DNA from: Dryomyza anilis
Taxonomy: Eukaryota; Arthropoda; Insecta; Diptera; Dryomyzidae
NCBI GenBank assembly: GCA_951804985.1
Contig: OX638132.1
Coordinates: forward strand, 21,891,989-21,955,988
Direction of reading: 5' to 3'
Length of the DNA: 64,000 nucleotides
Below the pieces are notes generated by a model that saw nothing but the letters and a program-made list of their open reading frames with translations, had not been told where the DNA came from and searched no databases. The translations under genes and the position numbers were made by a program. Of the stretch, positions 44,561-56,034 are shown piece by piece (the stretch's first letter is position 1; the number at the start of each line of letters is the position of its first letter).

Positions 44561-45396
44561 TTTTTATACCCTACACCTATGAGGTACAGGGTATATTAAC
44601 TTTGTGCATATATTGTAACGCCCCTTAGGAGGCGTGTCCGGTATGGAAAAGTATATATATTCTTGATCAGCATCACTACCCGAGTCCGTTTAGACATGTC
44701 CGTCTGTCTGTCTGTCCGTCTTGCTGTCTTGCTGTCTTGCTGTGCGAATACAGAATAACTTGAGAAATACTGATCAGAATGCGATGAAATTTCGACTCAA
44801 TATATTTTAGCCAAAAGTAGGAACTGAGTTTGAAAATGAGCCAAATCGGTCAACGGACACGCTCACCTCCCATACAAGTCACTTTTATATAACTCTTTCG
44901 GAACTAATAACTCGAAAAGTATTCAAGGTATAGTTATAAAATTTAAAAGGTATTGTTATAATTCACCTATAAATATGTGGTCCAAAAATGGGCGTGATCC
45001 GCCCACTTTTTTTTTTCATTATTTCCCGGGTTTTCATAGTGGAAATTTGATCCGTAAATTATTAAAATCAAATCTATGAAATATTAGCCTTTCAAAATTT
45101 TAAATATAGGCGTGGTCCGCCCAATTATATTATTCTTTTTTTTTTAGTTGTTTATACTTTTATATAAATTTTTTAATTTATGGGGATATAAGACGTAAAT
45201 TTCTGATTTATAATATTCTGAGGGTGGGGAGGTTCAGCATAATTAAAAACTTTAAAATTAAGGTATGCAATTAAATATCCCACATTAATATCCTCACCAA
45301 AGGTGTAGGGTATTCCATAGTCGGGCCCGACCGACTATAAAAATCCGCCCCATGTGACCGAACTTACCCATGTGACCTAACTTTCCCAACTCGTTT
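44561..45396 (+). mobile_element. Mini-me/INE-1-type element, second subfamily, unit 2
   Basis: The copy of 39793-40628 with the TAGTCGGgcccgACCGACTA stem-loop at 45318-45339. Confidence 0.85.
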
Positions 45397-46433
45397 TCTA
45401 ATAACTTATACAATAATTTTAAATTTAAACAGTTTTTAACGGAAACTGGTTGATAAGATATATTTGAAAAATCAGAACCGATAACCGATCAATATTTAGT
45501 TAGAGTTATGTACTACATAACCAGAAACCATTTTCATATTAATCATAAGATCCAAACCCAAATAACACAAAGTACAGATTTCGTCATGAATTCTAGATAT
45601 TTTTGTTAGTTTGGCGATAGATACGTAGCGAAATTTAAATGGAAAATGTATAGAATTCCTGTTCCCATGACACAGTTTTTCTATATATCGATTCTCAATT
45701 TTTTATTTTTTAAGTTTGAATGGAATTTTTCGTGTTTTAATACAGATTTCTACATAAATTTCCATTCTTAGCCAAGAACCGCTTCCATTCTACGTATTGA
45801 TACATATTCGTTACATGTTAATCTAGAGATCCAGACTAAGTTTTGAAATGAGTTACTTGGAAAGTGCTTAAAAAAACGTTCGAAAATAGTCTAAAAAAAA
45901 TCAATATTTTTCGAGTTTAGATTCAAATATGTTAAAAATTGCATTAACAGATTTTTGGAAAACTGGTTCTCTAAGGAATTGTATGTTTTTTAATTTCAAA
46001 AAGTGCCTGAAATGGGCCCTTAAATTCGAGAGCAATTTACTTAAAAACGATACGTAATAGAAAAATGCTAAATACGCCGTCAAAATCAGCAACCACAAAT
46101 TATATAGAATCAATGTATTGGATGTCCATGGCAAAATGTTTTTCTCGTTTTGTTAAGTAATGTAATTGAAAAATTATTATTGAAAAAAAAATATTAATTT
46201 TTTTTTTTTATTTTTTTTTTATATAAAAGTTGAATTTTATTTATTGTGACGAAATTAAGTACTTTTAAGTTATACATAAAATATATATTTATTTCAAGAA
46301 TTAAACTCATAGAATTTAAATGAAATAAATATATCTCAGCTTATTCCAAAATGCATTTTGAAACATATTTCCAATCACATTGATGAACGTTAAAAACTTT
46401 TTTATATTTTTACTTTTTTATACTTTTTTGCAG

Positions 46434-46677
46434 TTCTAATTTAGTACAAAGAACCTATGAACAAGTTGCAAATATTATAAAAAAGAGGAGTACGCAGCAG
46501 TTCCAATGTAATCAAAACGACCTCCAGCACAATTACCAAAAGCAATTCTACTCCAAGCACCTACCGCCCGCACATATTGTCCTAGTGCCATGGATGCGTC
46601 AGGTTTTATCGAACACAATGATCTCAGTCCATAGTTGGTCTAGGCGCACGCATACGCAACGATCTAGGAATGCGTAA
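46434..46677 (+). CDS. Candidate exon, unit 2 copy (uncertain)
   Basis: The copy of 41666-41909. The frame is equally open and the acceptor-like tract is kept. Same doubts apply. Confidence 0.2.
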
Positions 46678-47000
46678 TTACACTATACACTCAAGCAAAA
46701 TAGTTAATCTTGAAGAGATTGGATAATTAATTTTCAAAATCATATTTTCACTCAAATTTAATAAATTCATTCAATTATAAATATAGACTTTCTTTCTTTT
46801 AACAATTACGTACTTAATAAATTTAAAGTTTTAATTTTTTTCTAATGAAATCAATTCTAAAATTTATTTTATAGCAAACAAATTATAAACAGCATTTTAA
46901 TTCTATGCTTCAATTGTACGAATAAATACTCACCAAATACTCACACTAAAAAATAAACAAAAATGTTTACCGCAAATATTATAATAAATATACAACAAAT

Positions 47001-47706
47001 ATAATTATTATAAAATATATTTAAACTTATTAACATTAGTACTACTTGTACACTAAGAAAACTAAATATGTTTGAAATGTATTACAGCCCTAAACAATAT
47101 TTTACTTGAAAATATTAATAGTTTTGCTGCAAAAGCATTAATATCTATGGGATATGTAAATATTTGTCCTCTAGTATTTAGTTACAGTGAATATACAACA
47201 AATAAGATATTTTTCGAGTTGTTTATGGAGTACAGTTTGTAAGTAATACACAATATGTGATGTTAACAAATTTGTATTTACTGAATATTGTAATTATTGT
47301 AGCAAGTACATTTTAGTACAGATTTAAATTATATTAATTTTATAATGTGAAAACTTGTAAAAAAAAACAGCCTTGAACAGTTTGTGTTAAGAAATTAATT
47401 AGTTATACAATAGATGCAAGTCCATTAAGAAATATAATAATTATTAAATATTTTAGAAAAATTAAAATTATATAAAAACGCTGTAAAATAAGTTGTCGCA
47501 ATGACAATCCAATTGATATAATGAACTTAAAAATGTTTAAGCATAAAATCATTTTAATTCAAATAAAATGTTGAAGGCAAAAAATATGTTATGTTTACTA
47601 CAAACGTTAATTGAATTATATGAAAACATTTTTTCTGCTGACTAATGAAACATATTTAATATCTTTATCAACTATGTTTGCAAACATTATTTATTGTTTG
47701 AATGAA
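47001..47706. other. AT-rich sequence without recognised gene
   Basis: Low-complexity AT-rich sequence following the duplication; no repeats recognised. Confidence 0.4.
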
Positions 47707-48165
47707 CCCTAGTAGAAAGTTTGGTAGGGCCATGCGCATGAACTGATCATGTCATTATTTGAGATGATCGGGATATGACGAGGCCCACGATGTCCTTGTA
47801 ACGCAGTGTCCTGATCATGTACTCACCTCAGGCAATGATCATGTACTGATCGGGTAATTCCCCATTTCATTATTTATCTGACCATTGCCTTGTTAAAACA
47901 TGAGCATACGAAAGCACTACAAATACCCGATGAAATAAAATATCATACCTCATTGAAACCTGATCATTGCCCAATGAAAATTTCTTTATGAGGAACAACT
48001 AATGTAGCTTTGATCGGGACCATTGGCTGTTTAGATAATGTAAACCCTGCTATGGTGAGCATGATAAGGACATGACAAGGCAATGATCATATTTGCTCTA
48101 ATAGGGGTTACCTGACGAAACCCCGATCATTTCCCGATGGCGCATCGGGCAAATTTCCACTAGGG
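47707..48165. mobile_element. M3 MITE, copy 2
   Basis: Termini CCCTAGTAGAAAGTTT / AAATTTCCACTAGGG, 459 bp. The interior is collinear with 28732-29160 ('tttggtagggccatg', 'gatatgacgaggccca', 'cttgtaacgcagtgtcctga', 'cattgcct') plus a ~30-base length difference. The flanks do not show a clean TA duplication. Confidence 0.88.
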
Positions 48166-48239
48166 AAGTGCAAAATAATTGCCCGTAAATATATTTTTTT
48201 TTTTGTTGAAACAATTATAGTATATTTTCAAAGAATAAT

Positions 48240-48895
48240 ATCTGTGACAAGCAGTGGTGCCAGATGGGCAGATAAACCTTTTATGGCTGCGTTTTGAGAT
48301 GGTAGAAAGGTTTCAAGTTTTTCCATACAAAAATCAAGTTTTCTTTTTATTTTATTCAGTTCCCCAGACAAAATTTTTGGCAGTGTCGAGACAGTTCAGA
48401 AACAATTCCTCGACATATTTCAAACCGACAAAGGCGGAGTTTGTATCAAAAGCTGTCTGATTTCTGCCCGTTCCCCAAATATGGCTTGAATCTGCCATTA
48501 AAATGCCATAAAATTGTACAACCTGCTATACACTTCCCAAGTTATTCCATTTAGCTGTGCGTTTGCCAGAAATATGCCCGAAATATTCCATAAATATGCC
48601 AAAAACGTTGTCTCGGGTTTCTTAAGTTTTTATGATTAAAACATCCCCAGACATAATATATTTGGCAGGGTAGAGGCTGTTTAGAAACATTTTGTTGACA
48701 TATTTCAAAACAGGCAACGGCGAGTTTGTATCAAAAGCTGTCTGTTTTCTGCCATACAAAATCCACAAAATTTACAACCTGCTATGTACTCTTCAAAATA
48801 TTCTATTTATCTGTGCGTTTGACGGAAATATTCCCGAAATATTTCAAAAAGATGCCAAAAATTTTGTCTCGGGATTGCTTACTATACCAAAATAA
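48240..48895. repeat. Decayed ~290-bp tandem duplication
   Basis: 'gttccccagacaaaatttttggcag', 'gacatatttcaaa', 'ggagtttgtatcaaaagctgtctg', 'caacctgctata' and 'aaatattccataa..atgcc' occur at 48360-48600 and again at 48645-48870. The shared frames (68 and 67 codons) reflect the duplication and resemble no known protein. Confidence 0.75.
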
Positions 48896-49479
48896 TGATT
48901 TTTGAACCACAATGCGATGCAAGTTACGAAGTCTTACCTTTACTAAAAGCAGTTTTGTAATGTTATCGATTTCTGTAGCAACAGCAAATGTAGATAATGG
49001 TGCTGATTTTGACAAGGTACTCAGTTTTTTTTTTATTAAACGGAACCACACTTTGCAAGTAAAATCAACGAAGTAGTAATGTTACTTTTTGACAACATTT
49101 TGTAACTTTTTTTAGTTAAAATTAAGATATGGTTTGTGAAATCTACAATATTTTTTGATATTTGTGGGATCAAAATATATAACGATACAGTTGTCGTTTT
49201 GCCTGCACAAGAAGGACTTCATAAAATTAATTTCTTTAAAATTAAAACAATGTATTATACAATTGAAGAAATTTGTTGATAAACCAATTTAAATTTTTGT
49301 CGAAATTTACCAATTGTTGGAACAAAAATAATTTGGCATAATGTCTCCCACCGAAGCGGCCATAATCCAAAATTTTACTACAAAATGTGACATAATTCAA
49401 TATGGGATAATATATATTAATATGGAATTTGTGAACATTATAGAGTGGACATTATGAGATTATGTCACTTAGAATAGGG

Positions 49480-49760
49480 TAATTAACCCGCACTTTTTTA
49501 ATATTAATGGATACTGCGTTGATAGGGCATATTTTAAAAATTAGAACCGATATAAAAAAAAAATTAGTAATTTTGATAGTTAGTTTGGAATATGCTCTAT
49601 AAAACCATAAATCATTTTTATAGTTATCATTAGATCCAAAATGTAAAAAAAAAACATTAAAAAAACATAGTATTTTTTTAGGTCAAGTTTTTTCTCCCAA
49701 AGAAAAGGTTTATATTCTGAAAAGATTTTTCAAAAAATATCTGGCAACACTAGTGACAAG
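49480..49760. repeat. Half of foldback element R
   Basis: 'cgttgatagggcatatttta', 'aattagaaccgat', 'attagtaattttgatagtta' and 'atcattagatccaaaatg' match the right arm of R copies. No left arm is found nearby. Confidence 0.65.
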
Positions 49761-51778
49761 ATAAAGTGCTTTTCCGAAACATATTAAATATATTATTTAT
49801 GGCAATATTTCCCAGAAGCTGTAAAAATGTTTGAGAGAGCTTAATGAAAAATAGATATAAAGTTTTTTATATAAATATTTGCATAAATATTTTATATAAA
49901 TATTTCTTATTATTTGCAAATTGAATATTATAAATTATAATAAGTACTTAATGCAAACAATCGTTTGTTTGCCGAAAACACTTCGTAAACATTATGTCTT
50001 CGGGTGTATGTAAAACTTAAAACATGTAGAAAATTTTAATCTGTGTTAACTTTTAACTCATTTTATTAAATCCTATACTGGACCTTTCAGTAAAAATGGT
50101 AGCAAGAAGTTATATGTTACAGTCAACTATGAAAGGCTCATGGGTGCGCTCACTAAGCATATTCTTGTTTTATGTGCTATCGTTTTGCTTTGAGTGTTTA
50201 CACGCGCCTCATCGTTTGTCTTTAATGCCCAACAAATTTTTATGTCCATCTGTTAATAATGTTAGTTCTTTATTATTATATTTGTTCTTGTTTTTTTTTT
50301 TGCTCAATTTTAATTATTCAAATTGAAGCTTTGAAGTTATAGATCAAAAAATTAAATTGAAGGCAGATGATGATGTTCTTGGTCTAAGCATGATGATGAT
50401 GAAAAATTATAATTAATAGCAGCAGCAGCATTTTGAGGAAGAGCTCGCGCCAAAGAAGTGGACTCACATACGTGCGCGTGTGATCCACAACACATGGGCC
50501 ACACAGCCACTGGGGGCCACTTCAACAAAGTTTTTTTTTTGTTTTTCTGTTGTTTTTAAATTGGCTCTGTTTTCATTTTTGGTAATTTTTTTAATTTGTT
50601 TTTTCTTTTTTTTTTTGTTTATTTATTGAAAGCGAAATGAGGGAAATTTGCTGTATTTCTGTAGTGTATTTTGACTATTACTCATTTATTAATGCAAATT
50701 GCTGGAACTTTATTGCTGCCTCATTCATTTTGATGCAATACATAATGAGCATGCGGTCAGACAATTAGTTGGAAACGATTAGGATATTATTGTGTGATGC
50801 TCCCAATGTCTAATTTAACCACAATATTAGTGTTGTTATATCTAAAGTATTTTTACCTTTAAACTAATTAAGTCATTTTGTAATTTTTAGTTATGACTTT
50901 TTGTCAAAATTGTTATTTGGATAAATGCATAAAAGTGTTAATATTCATGATACAATGAATAAAAATGATTTGTTGCTTATTATATTTTAGATTTTAGTTG
51001 ATTATTGTTAAGAATACTTGAATTAATAAATACCAACTATTTTTGAGTTGATAACTTCCTCCGACGGCTAGCTATATATGGCCAAAGAAGGAAAAACATC
51101 AAAAATACCGATGATTCGAAAACGTTTTGTGTCGTTCTAATCATCACTATTGCTGAGGCTTGCAATAGAGCGCTTCAAGTATAATAATTTAGCTTACTAA
51201 TATCTAAATACAAACATAAATATATTTTCCAAAAGGATACCATATCCCAAACGAAATACTGAAGCTCGAATCACAAAATTGAATAAACGGTCAACTTTTG
51301 AATCAATTTTCAAAACAATTTAAATATCAATCGTTTGATTGCCTAATTTTCCATACATTAAATTTTCCATATATTAAAATTATTTGAAAATTGATTCAAA
51401 AGTAAACTCTGTTTTTATTCAATCGTGTGATTCGAGCTTGACAGTGGTAAAGCTTTGATATCAGTTTAGGTATGAAAACGAAAATTTCGTCTTCATTTCA
51501 ACGTGTGAGGCGCGGCTTCTAACTAATACTCAATTTGAATTAATTATATAACAACGGAGGTAAAAATGTGCCACTAACACCAACAAAAAAGAACACTGTA
51601 GCACGTTGGAAAAAAAACATGATCACATTTTTCAAAGGCACATCTACAATTCCAACCCAATTTGAGTGGAAATAGCTGGTGTCGTAAATTTATGCTATGG
51701 TTTAATTTAGAAATACAAAATTGCTTTAGTATTATGGATCTTAACATTTTTATTGAGAAAACAAAATTTCAAAATATA
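49761..51778. other. AT-rich sequence with one GC-rich patch
   Basis: 50420-50520 is GC-rich (CAGCAGCAGCA, GAGCTCGCGCC, ACACATGGGCCACACAGCCA). It may be a conserved non-coding element. 51280-51430 holds a diverged inverted pair ('ttttgaatcaattttcaaa' and 'tttgaaaattgattcaaaa'). No gene is recognised. Confidence 0.35.
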
Positions 51779-52214
51779 TTAACCCTTAAATGCCCACTGG
51801 TTCCACCAGGAACCAACGGATGAAAATCAAAACATTGTTTAACGAATTTTATTTAATCTTCCCGTTTCGACTTTTAAAATGTTTATTGATCCAAGCGCCA
51901 CCGTTTGCGCCAATTCCCGTTTGAAACAAACTTCATTTGCCGGCTGTATATCACGTAATGGCAACCAACCTCAAGAAAATTAACTTTTGTAAAATTGCGT
52001 ACTTTCAAAAAAATATTGTAGTGGTGAATTTGTCGAAATCGAAGCTGAAAAAAATTTTGTCGTGATTGCCGTAGTATCTAGAAGCTATTGTAAGTGTTTG
52101 AAATAAATGTAATTTTTTATTTTAGTGGATTTTTTCGAATTTTTGGTTGGTTCTTTGGCACCGGGAGTTCAAAATTGAGCATATGTTAAATTCTATAGAA
52201 ACGTTTTTTTATGT

Positions 52215-52373
52215 TTTTTTTCAAGGATTGAAACCGTAACCGAAACCGATATCCGTTTAAAACCGTTTCATTTTTAAAACCGAAACCGTTATACGAAAAT
52301 CAGAAATAAACCGATATCCAAAACCGAAATAACCGGTTTCGGTTTTATAGCGGTTTAAAACGGTTTCTAAACG
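52215..52373. repeat. CCGAAAC-rich degenerate minisatellite, block 1
   Basis: Words AACCGAAACCG, AACCGTTTCA, ACCGGTTTCGG and AAAACCGAAA recur in both orientations at 5- to 15-base spacing. The block is cut off sharply at 52374 by the INE-type element. Confidence 0.75.
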
Positions 52374-53166
52374 AGTTGGGAAAGTTAGGTCACATGGGTA
52401 AGTTCGGTCACATGGGGCTGACTTTTATAGTCGGTCGGGCCCGACTATGGAATACCCTACACCATTGGTGGGATATTTAATTGTATCTTAATTTTAAAGT
52501 TTTCAATTATACTGAACCTCCCCACCCTCAGAATATTATTCACATATCAGAAATTTACATCTTATATCCCCATAATTTAAAAATTGATACAAAAGTATAA
52601 AAAACTAATACAAAAAAATTAGAAAAATGTAAATGGGCGGACCACGCCTATATTCAAAAATTTTGTAAGGATAATATTTCATAGATTTGATTTTAATAAT
52701 TTACGGTTCAAATTTTCACTATGAAAACCCGGGAAATAATGAAAAAAAAAAGTGGGCGGATCACGCCCATTTTTGGACCACATATTATTGTATAAATTAT
52801 AACAATATTTTATAACTATATCTTGAATACTTTTCGAGTTATTAGTTCCTAAAGAGTTATATAAAAGTGACTTGTATGGGAGGTGGGCGGTCCGTTGACC
52901 GATTTGGCTCATTTTCAAACTCATTTCCTACTTTTGGCTAAAATACATTGAGACGAAATTTCATCGCATTCTGATTATTATTTTACAAGTTATTCTGTAT
53001 TCGGACAGCAAGACGGACAGACAGGCGGACATGGCAAACGGACTCGGGTAGTGATGCTGATCAAGAATATATATACTTTTCCATACCGGACACGCCTCCT
53101 AAGGGGCGTTACAATATATGCACAAAGTTAATATACCCTGTACCTCATAGGTGTAGGGTATAAAAA
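52374..53166 (-). mobile_element. Mini-me/INE-1-type element, second subfamily, inverted
   Basis: This is the reverse complement of the 39793 type: starts 'gagttgggaaagttaggtca', stem-loop TAGTCGGTcgggcccGACTA at 52429-52447, 'cacgcctcctaaggggcgtt', end 'gtgtagggtataaaaa'. The GTCY run is shorter than in the duplicated copies, so this is an independent insertion. Confidence 0.85.
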
Positions 53167-53466
53167 GCATAAAAAGAAACAGGAAGACATATTTTATTTT
53201 ATAGTACAAGGCATGTTTAAATGTCATTTAATAAAATTTTGAGTTCCCAAAATAAAATTTTTTGTTGTACAAAAATTCACATGTTGTTTTTTGAGAAACA
53301 TTGTTTCCAAATAACAATCTTTGGTCTAAAATTTGTTTTTTTTTTTTCATTTATTTGTGTAGCGGTAAATCGAATTAACAACAAAACACCAGCAAGTCCA
53401 AGCACAATTTTTTTGTTAAAAAATGATTAAATTTTGAATGATATTGTTTTTTTATTTATTGTATTA

Positions 53467-54055
53467 GTAAAGTGGGACAAGTCTTGAAAAATTCATTTGA
53501 ATAATTTTAAAATTCTTTTAAAGGATCTATTCAATAGAATACCATTTGTAAATCTGAGTTTGATTGATTTTTGAATGATTTTTTCAAAACACCTAAATTT
53601 CGGACATATATATTAAGGATGCTTATAATAATGTAACAGAAAAACAATGATGATACAAGAAAAAATTTGTAACTAATACGGAAAATAAAGTGCAAGTTCG
53701 AACATTTCAAGTATAAAGGCAGATATTTATTTGCAGATATTGCAGTTCACTGAACTATTGAAATTTAATTTCTTTGGTTTTATGGATGGAAATTGTACAT
53801 AATTCTTCTTCTTTTCATGAAGTTTAAGAACATTTACCGATGTATTCTTCTTGCTTTTATTTAAGGTTCGCTTCTCGGCTCTCCTCTGCAATTCAGATCA
53901 TATCTCAGGTGAAGTCAAAATGTTACTTTTCATTGACTTGTGGTCACGATTGAATTTTTTTCTTGGCGAAATCAATTAAATAATTCATATAACATAATAT
54001 TTTCACTAAAATAATAACAAACATTGTTAAATTACGTTCCCCACTTTATCTCAAT
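53467..54055. repeat. Possible element with GTAAAGTGGGACA-like ends
   Basis: TAAAGTGGGACAAG at 53467 and CCCCACTTTATC near 54042 are inverted relatives, as at 25690-26352. The interior is AT-rich without a frame. Confidence 0.35.
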
Positions 54056-54109
54056 ATAACAATTTGAACATAACTTAGCACAATATAAACAATGTTAAAT
54101 TATTTGAAA

Positions 54110-54245
54110 ATTATAGAAAAAAAGAAATTTTATACAAAAACCGAAATCAAAAGCGAAACCGTAAGTTGAAACCGAAATACCGAAACCGTTTCGTTATAAA
54201 CACTTATAACCGAAACCGTAACCGAAACCGAAACGCTGAAAAAAC
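54110..54245. repeat. CCGAAAC-rich degenerate minisatellite, block 2
   Basis: Repeats of 'aaccgaaa' and 'ccgaaaccgt' as in block 1. Probably the far side of one original block split by later insertions. Confidence 0.75.
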
Positions 54246-54343
54246 CAAAATCCAATTTGTAGAACTAACGTTGTCCAGAATCTCGAGTTCTATAACATAC
54301 ATTTATTTCAGCCCCAAAAAAATGTCAGGCTTTTAAGGGTTAA

Positions 54344-55011
54344 AACACATGTTTTCGGACATATTATCGAATGTGTCAAGCACGGCTGTCAATAAATAAC
54401 TAATTTGAAACTTTTTATGAATTTATAATGTAAAAACAAAGATTTTAAGGTATGTCGCATGAATGTGCCATTTAGATTAAAACTACACGAGCACTTTAAA
54501 TGTAAATTTTAGTTTTAATTGTAAAAAAAATCACAATTTTTTCAAAATAACTTTTAAAATATAATGTTATTTTAATCGAATTAAAATGTGTTTGATAGAT
54601 TAAATTAAGATTTATTATCAAAAAATAGTTTCCCATTATAATTAAAAAAAAAAAAACATTAATTTATTCTATGGTCTGTGCGATGAAAATCCAAAAGAAA
54701 AATTACAATTTTGCACCTAATTTCGAACGTGTGCAGAGAGTCCTTTGAGAAAATTGATGATTTGATGTTTTTTACAATAGCATTCAGAAATATGATTTTA
54801 ATATGTCAGTTGAATGAGCGACCAGTATTAAAAATACAGAAAGAAGCACTTTAAAATTCAAATTCAGTTTTAATAGTTCAAAATTCCAATTTCATTTGGT
54901 TCGTCGATGTTAATAATTTTGTGACTCAAAAAAATAGAAAAAAGTCATATAAAAAATGGCCTTTTTTGCACCCAGTTTAAGACACAGGCTGTTTAAGAAA
55001 TTCATAAACAC
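54344..55011. other. AT-rich sequence without recognised gene
   Basis: Low-complexity sequence with some AATTAAAA/TTTTAATT inverted words (54500-54620 against 54850-54900). Confidence 0.35.
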
Positions 55012-55790
55012 AGAAAAATCCACTTTTGGCATGAGGTTAATTTAACCAACGTTTCAGTGTTGCAACGAGAATACATTTGTTGTAACCTCATGTCATTTTT
55101 ACTCTAACCGAAATGTTGGTCCGCGCAACCGCACGTTCGGTTGTCGTAACCTCATGATTGCATTTTTCATTCTGCCAAAAATTTGAGGTTTGTGCATTTG
55201 TTACGACAACTGAGTACGTTATTGTATCAACAAAATAAATGACAATCGGCAACCACATGTCTGTCAGCAGTTCGGTTGTTAGTTTTTTGCCAAAAATTAT
55301 GGATACATGCAGAAATAAATAAACGTCAAAAAGTTTCACAAGTGGCAAAAATAGGAAATTCATTAATTAAGTGAAAATGCGAAATAAATATATGAATATT
55401 AATAAAATAATTAATGAATTCAATACAAATTGCTGTTTAGCTAGTGAATTATGATGAAATAAAATATAAAATGTGTCTTCATACTGTTTTTATTTTTCAA
55501 GGAACAGGAATTTATAGATATATGTTTTGAAATTGAGTGCGTGACATATTTACGCATCAAAAATACATATAGAAAACTTTACATAAATAAGTCTTCTATA
55601 TACAAAAATATTCTCAAAATAAAATTTCAATTGGAGGATTCGGCATGCTTGCTGCCTTGGAGTTTTAAACAACCTCATGCTTGCTAAATAGGAGGTTGGC
55701 ACAACTTCATGCTTGCTGACTAGGAGGTTAGCACAATCTCATTCGTGCTGACTAGGAGGTTGGTACAACTCAGAAAATATGTTCTGTGAA
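55012..55790. mobile_element. M1-related element, long diverged copy
   Basis: It starts AACACAGAAAAATCCACTTT and 'ggcatgaggttaatttaacc', the reverse complement of M1 right-end sequence. It ends near 'cagaaaatatgttctgtg'. Several 'aacctcatg' words occur inside. The 91-codon minus frame at 55088-55363 is not recognisable as a protein. Confidence 0.45.
55670..55765. repeat. Three tandem 32-bp units
   Basis: Units at 55670-55701, 55702-55733 and 55734-55765, each beginning CAACCTCATGCTTGCT (with changes) and ending AGGAGGTTGGCA. CAACCTC and GAGGTTG within a unit are inverted, so each unit can form a small stem. Confidence 0.9.
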
Positions 55791-56034
55791 GTAATGTGAT
55801 AATGATTACAATTTTAAAAAAGTATAAAATTATTTTTAGATCCATTGATGTCTTTCATATTAAGTAAATCACGTGAACGGATTTACTTATATTACAGGGC
55901 CTATAATCATTTTTTTTTTTAATTTTGTCAACCTTAAAAGTTAAAGGTTTTATGGATTTGCTCAAATATAATCTTCGTATTATTGCTATTCTTTTGAATG
56001 TCATTATTATTTCATAAAATCATGAACTACTTTT

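Larger units (their letters stand above)
43648..46138. mobile_element. Foldback-type element R, unit 2 copy
   Basis: The copy of 38880-41370 including both nested INE-type elements. Confidence 0.7.
42233..47000 (+). repeat. Direct segmental duplication, unit 2 (4768 bp)
   Basis: This is a second copy of 37231-42232 in the same orientation. It differs by the absence of 234 bases between 42805 and 42806 (equivalent to 37804-38037), which removes the INE fragment and most of the SINE fragment. Wherever I compared translated frames and nucleotide text the copies were identical, pointing to a very recent event or an assembly duplication. Confidence 0.95.
51779..54343. mobile_element. piggyBac-type TTAA-bounded element, degenerate, with nested inserts
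   Basis: The left end is TTAACCCTTAAATGCC; the right end is GGCTTTTAAGGGTTAA. These are 12-base inverted termini with one mismatch directly inside TTAA, the piggyBac-superfamily target. No transposase frame remains. The interior holds CCGAAAC-rich blocks, an inverted INE-type element and a possible GTAAAGTGGG element. Confidence 0.6.
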
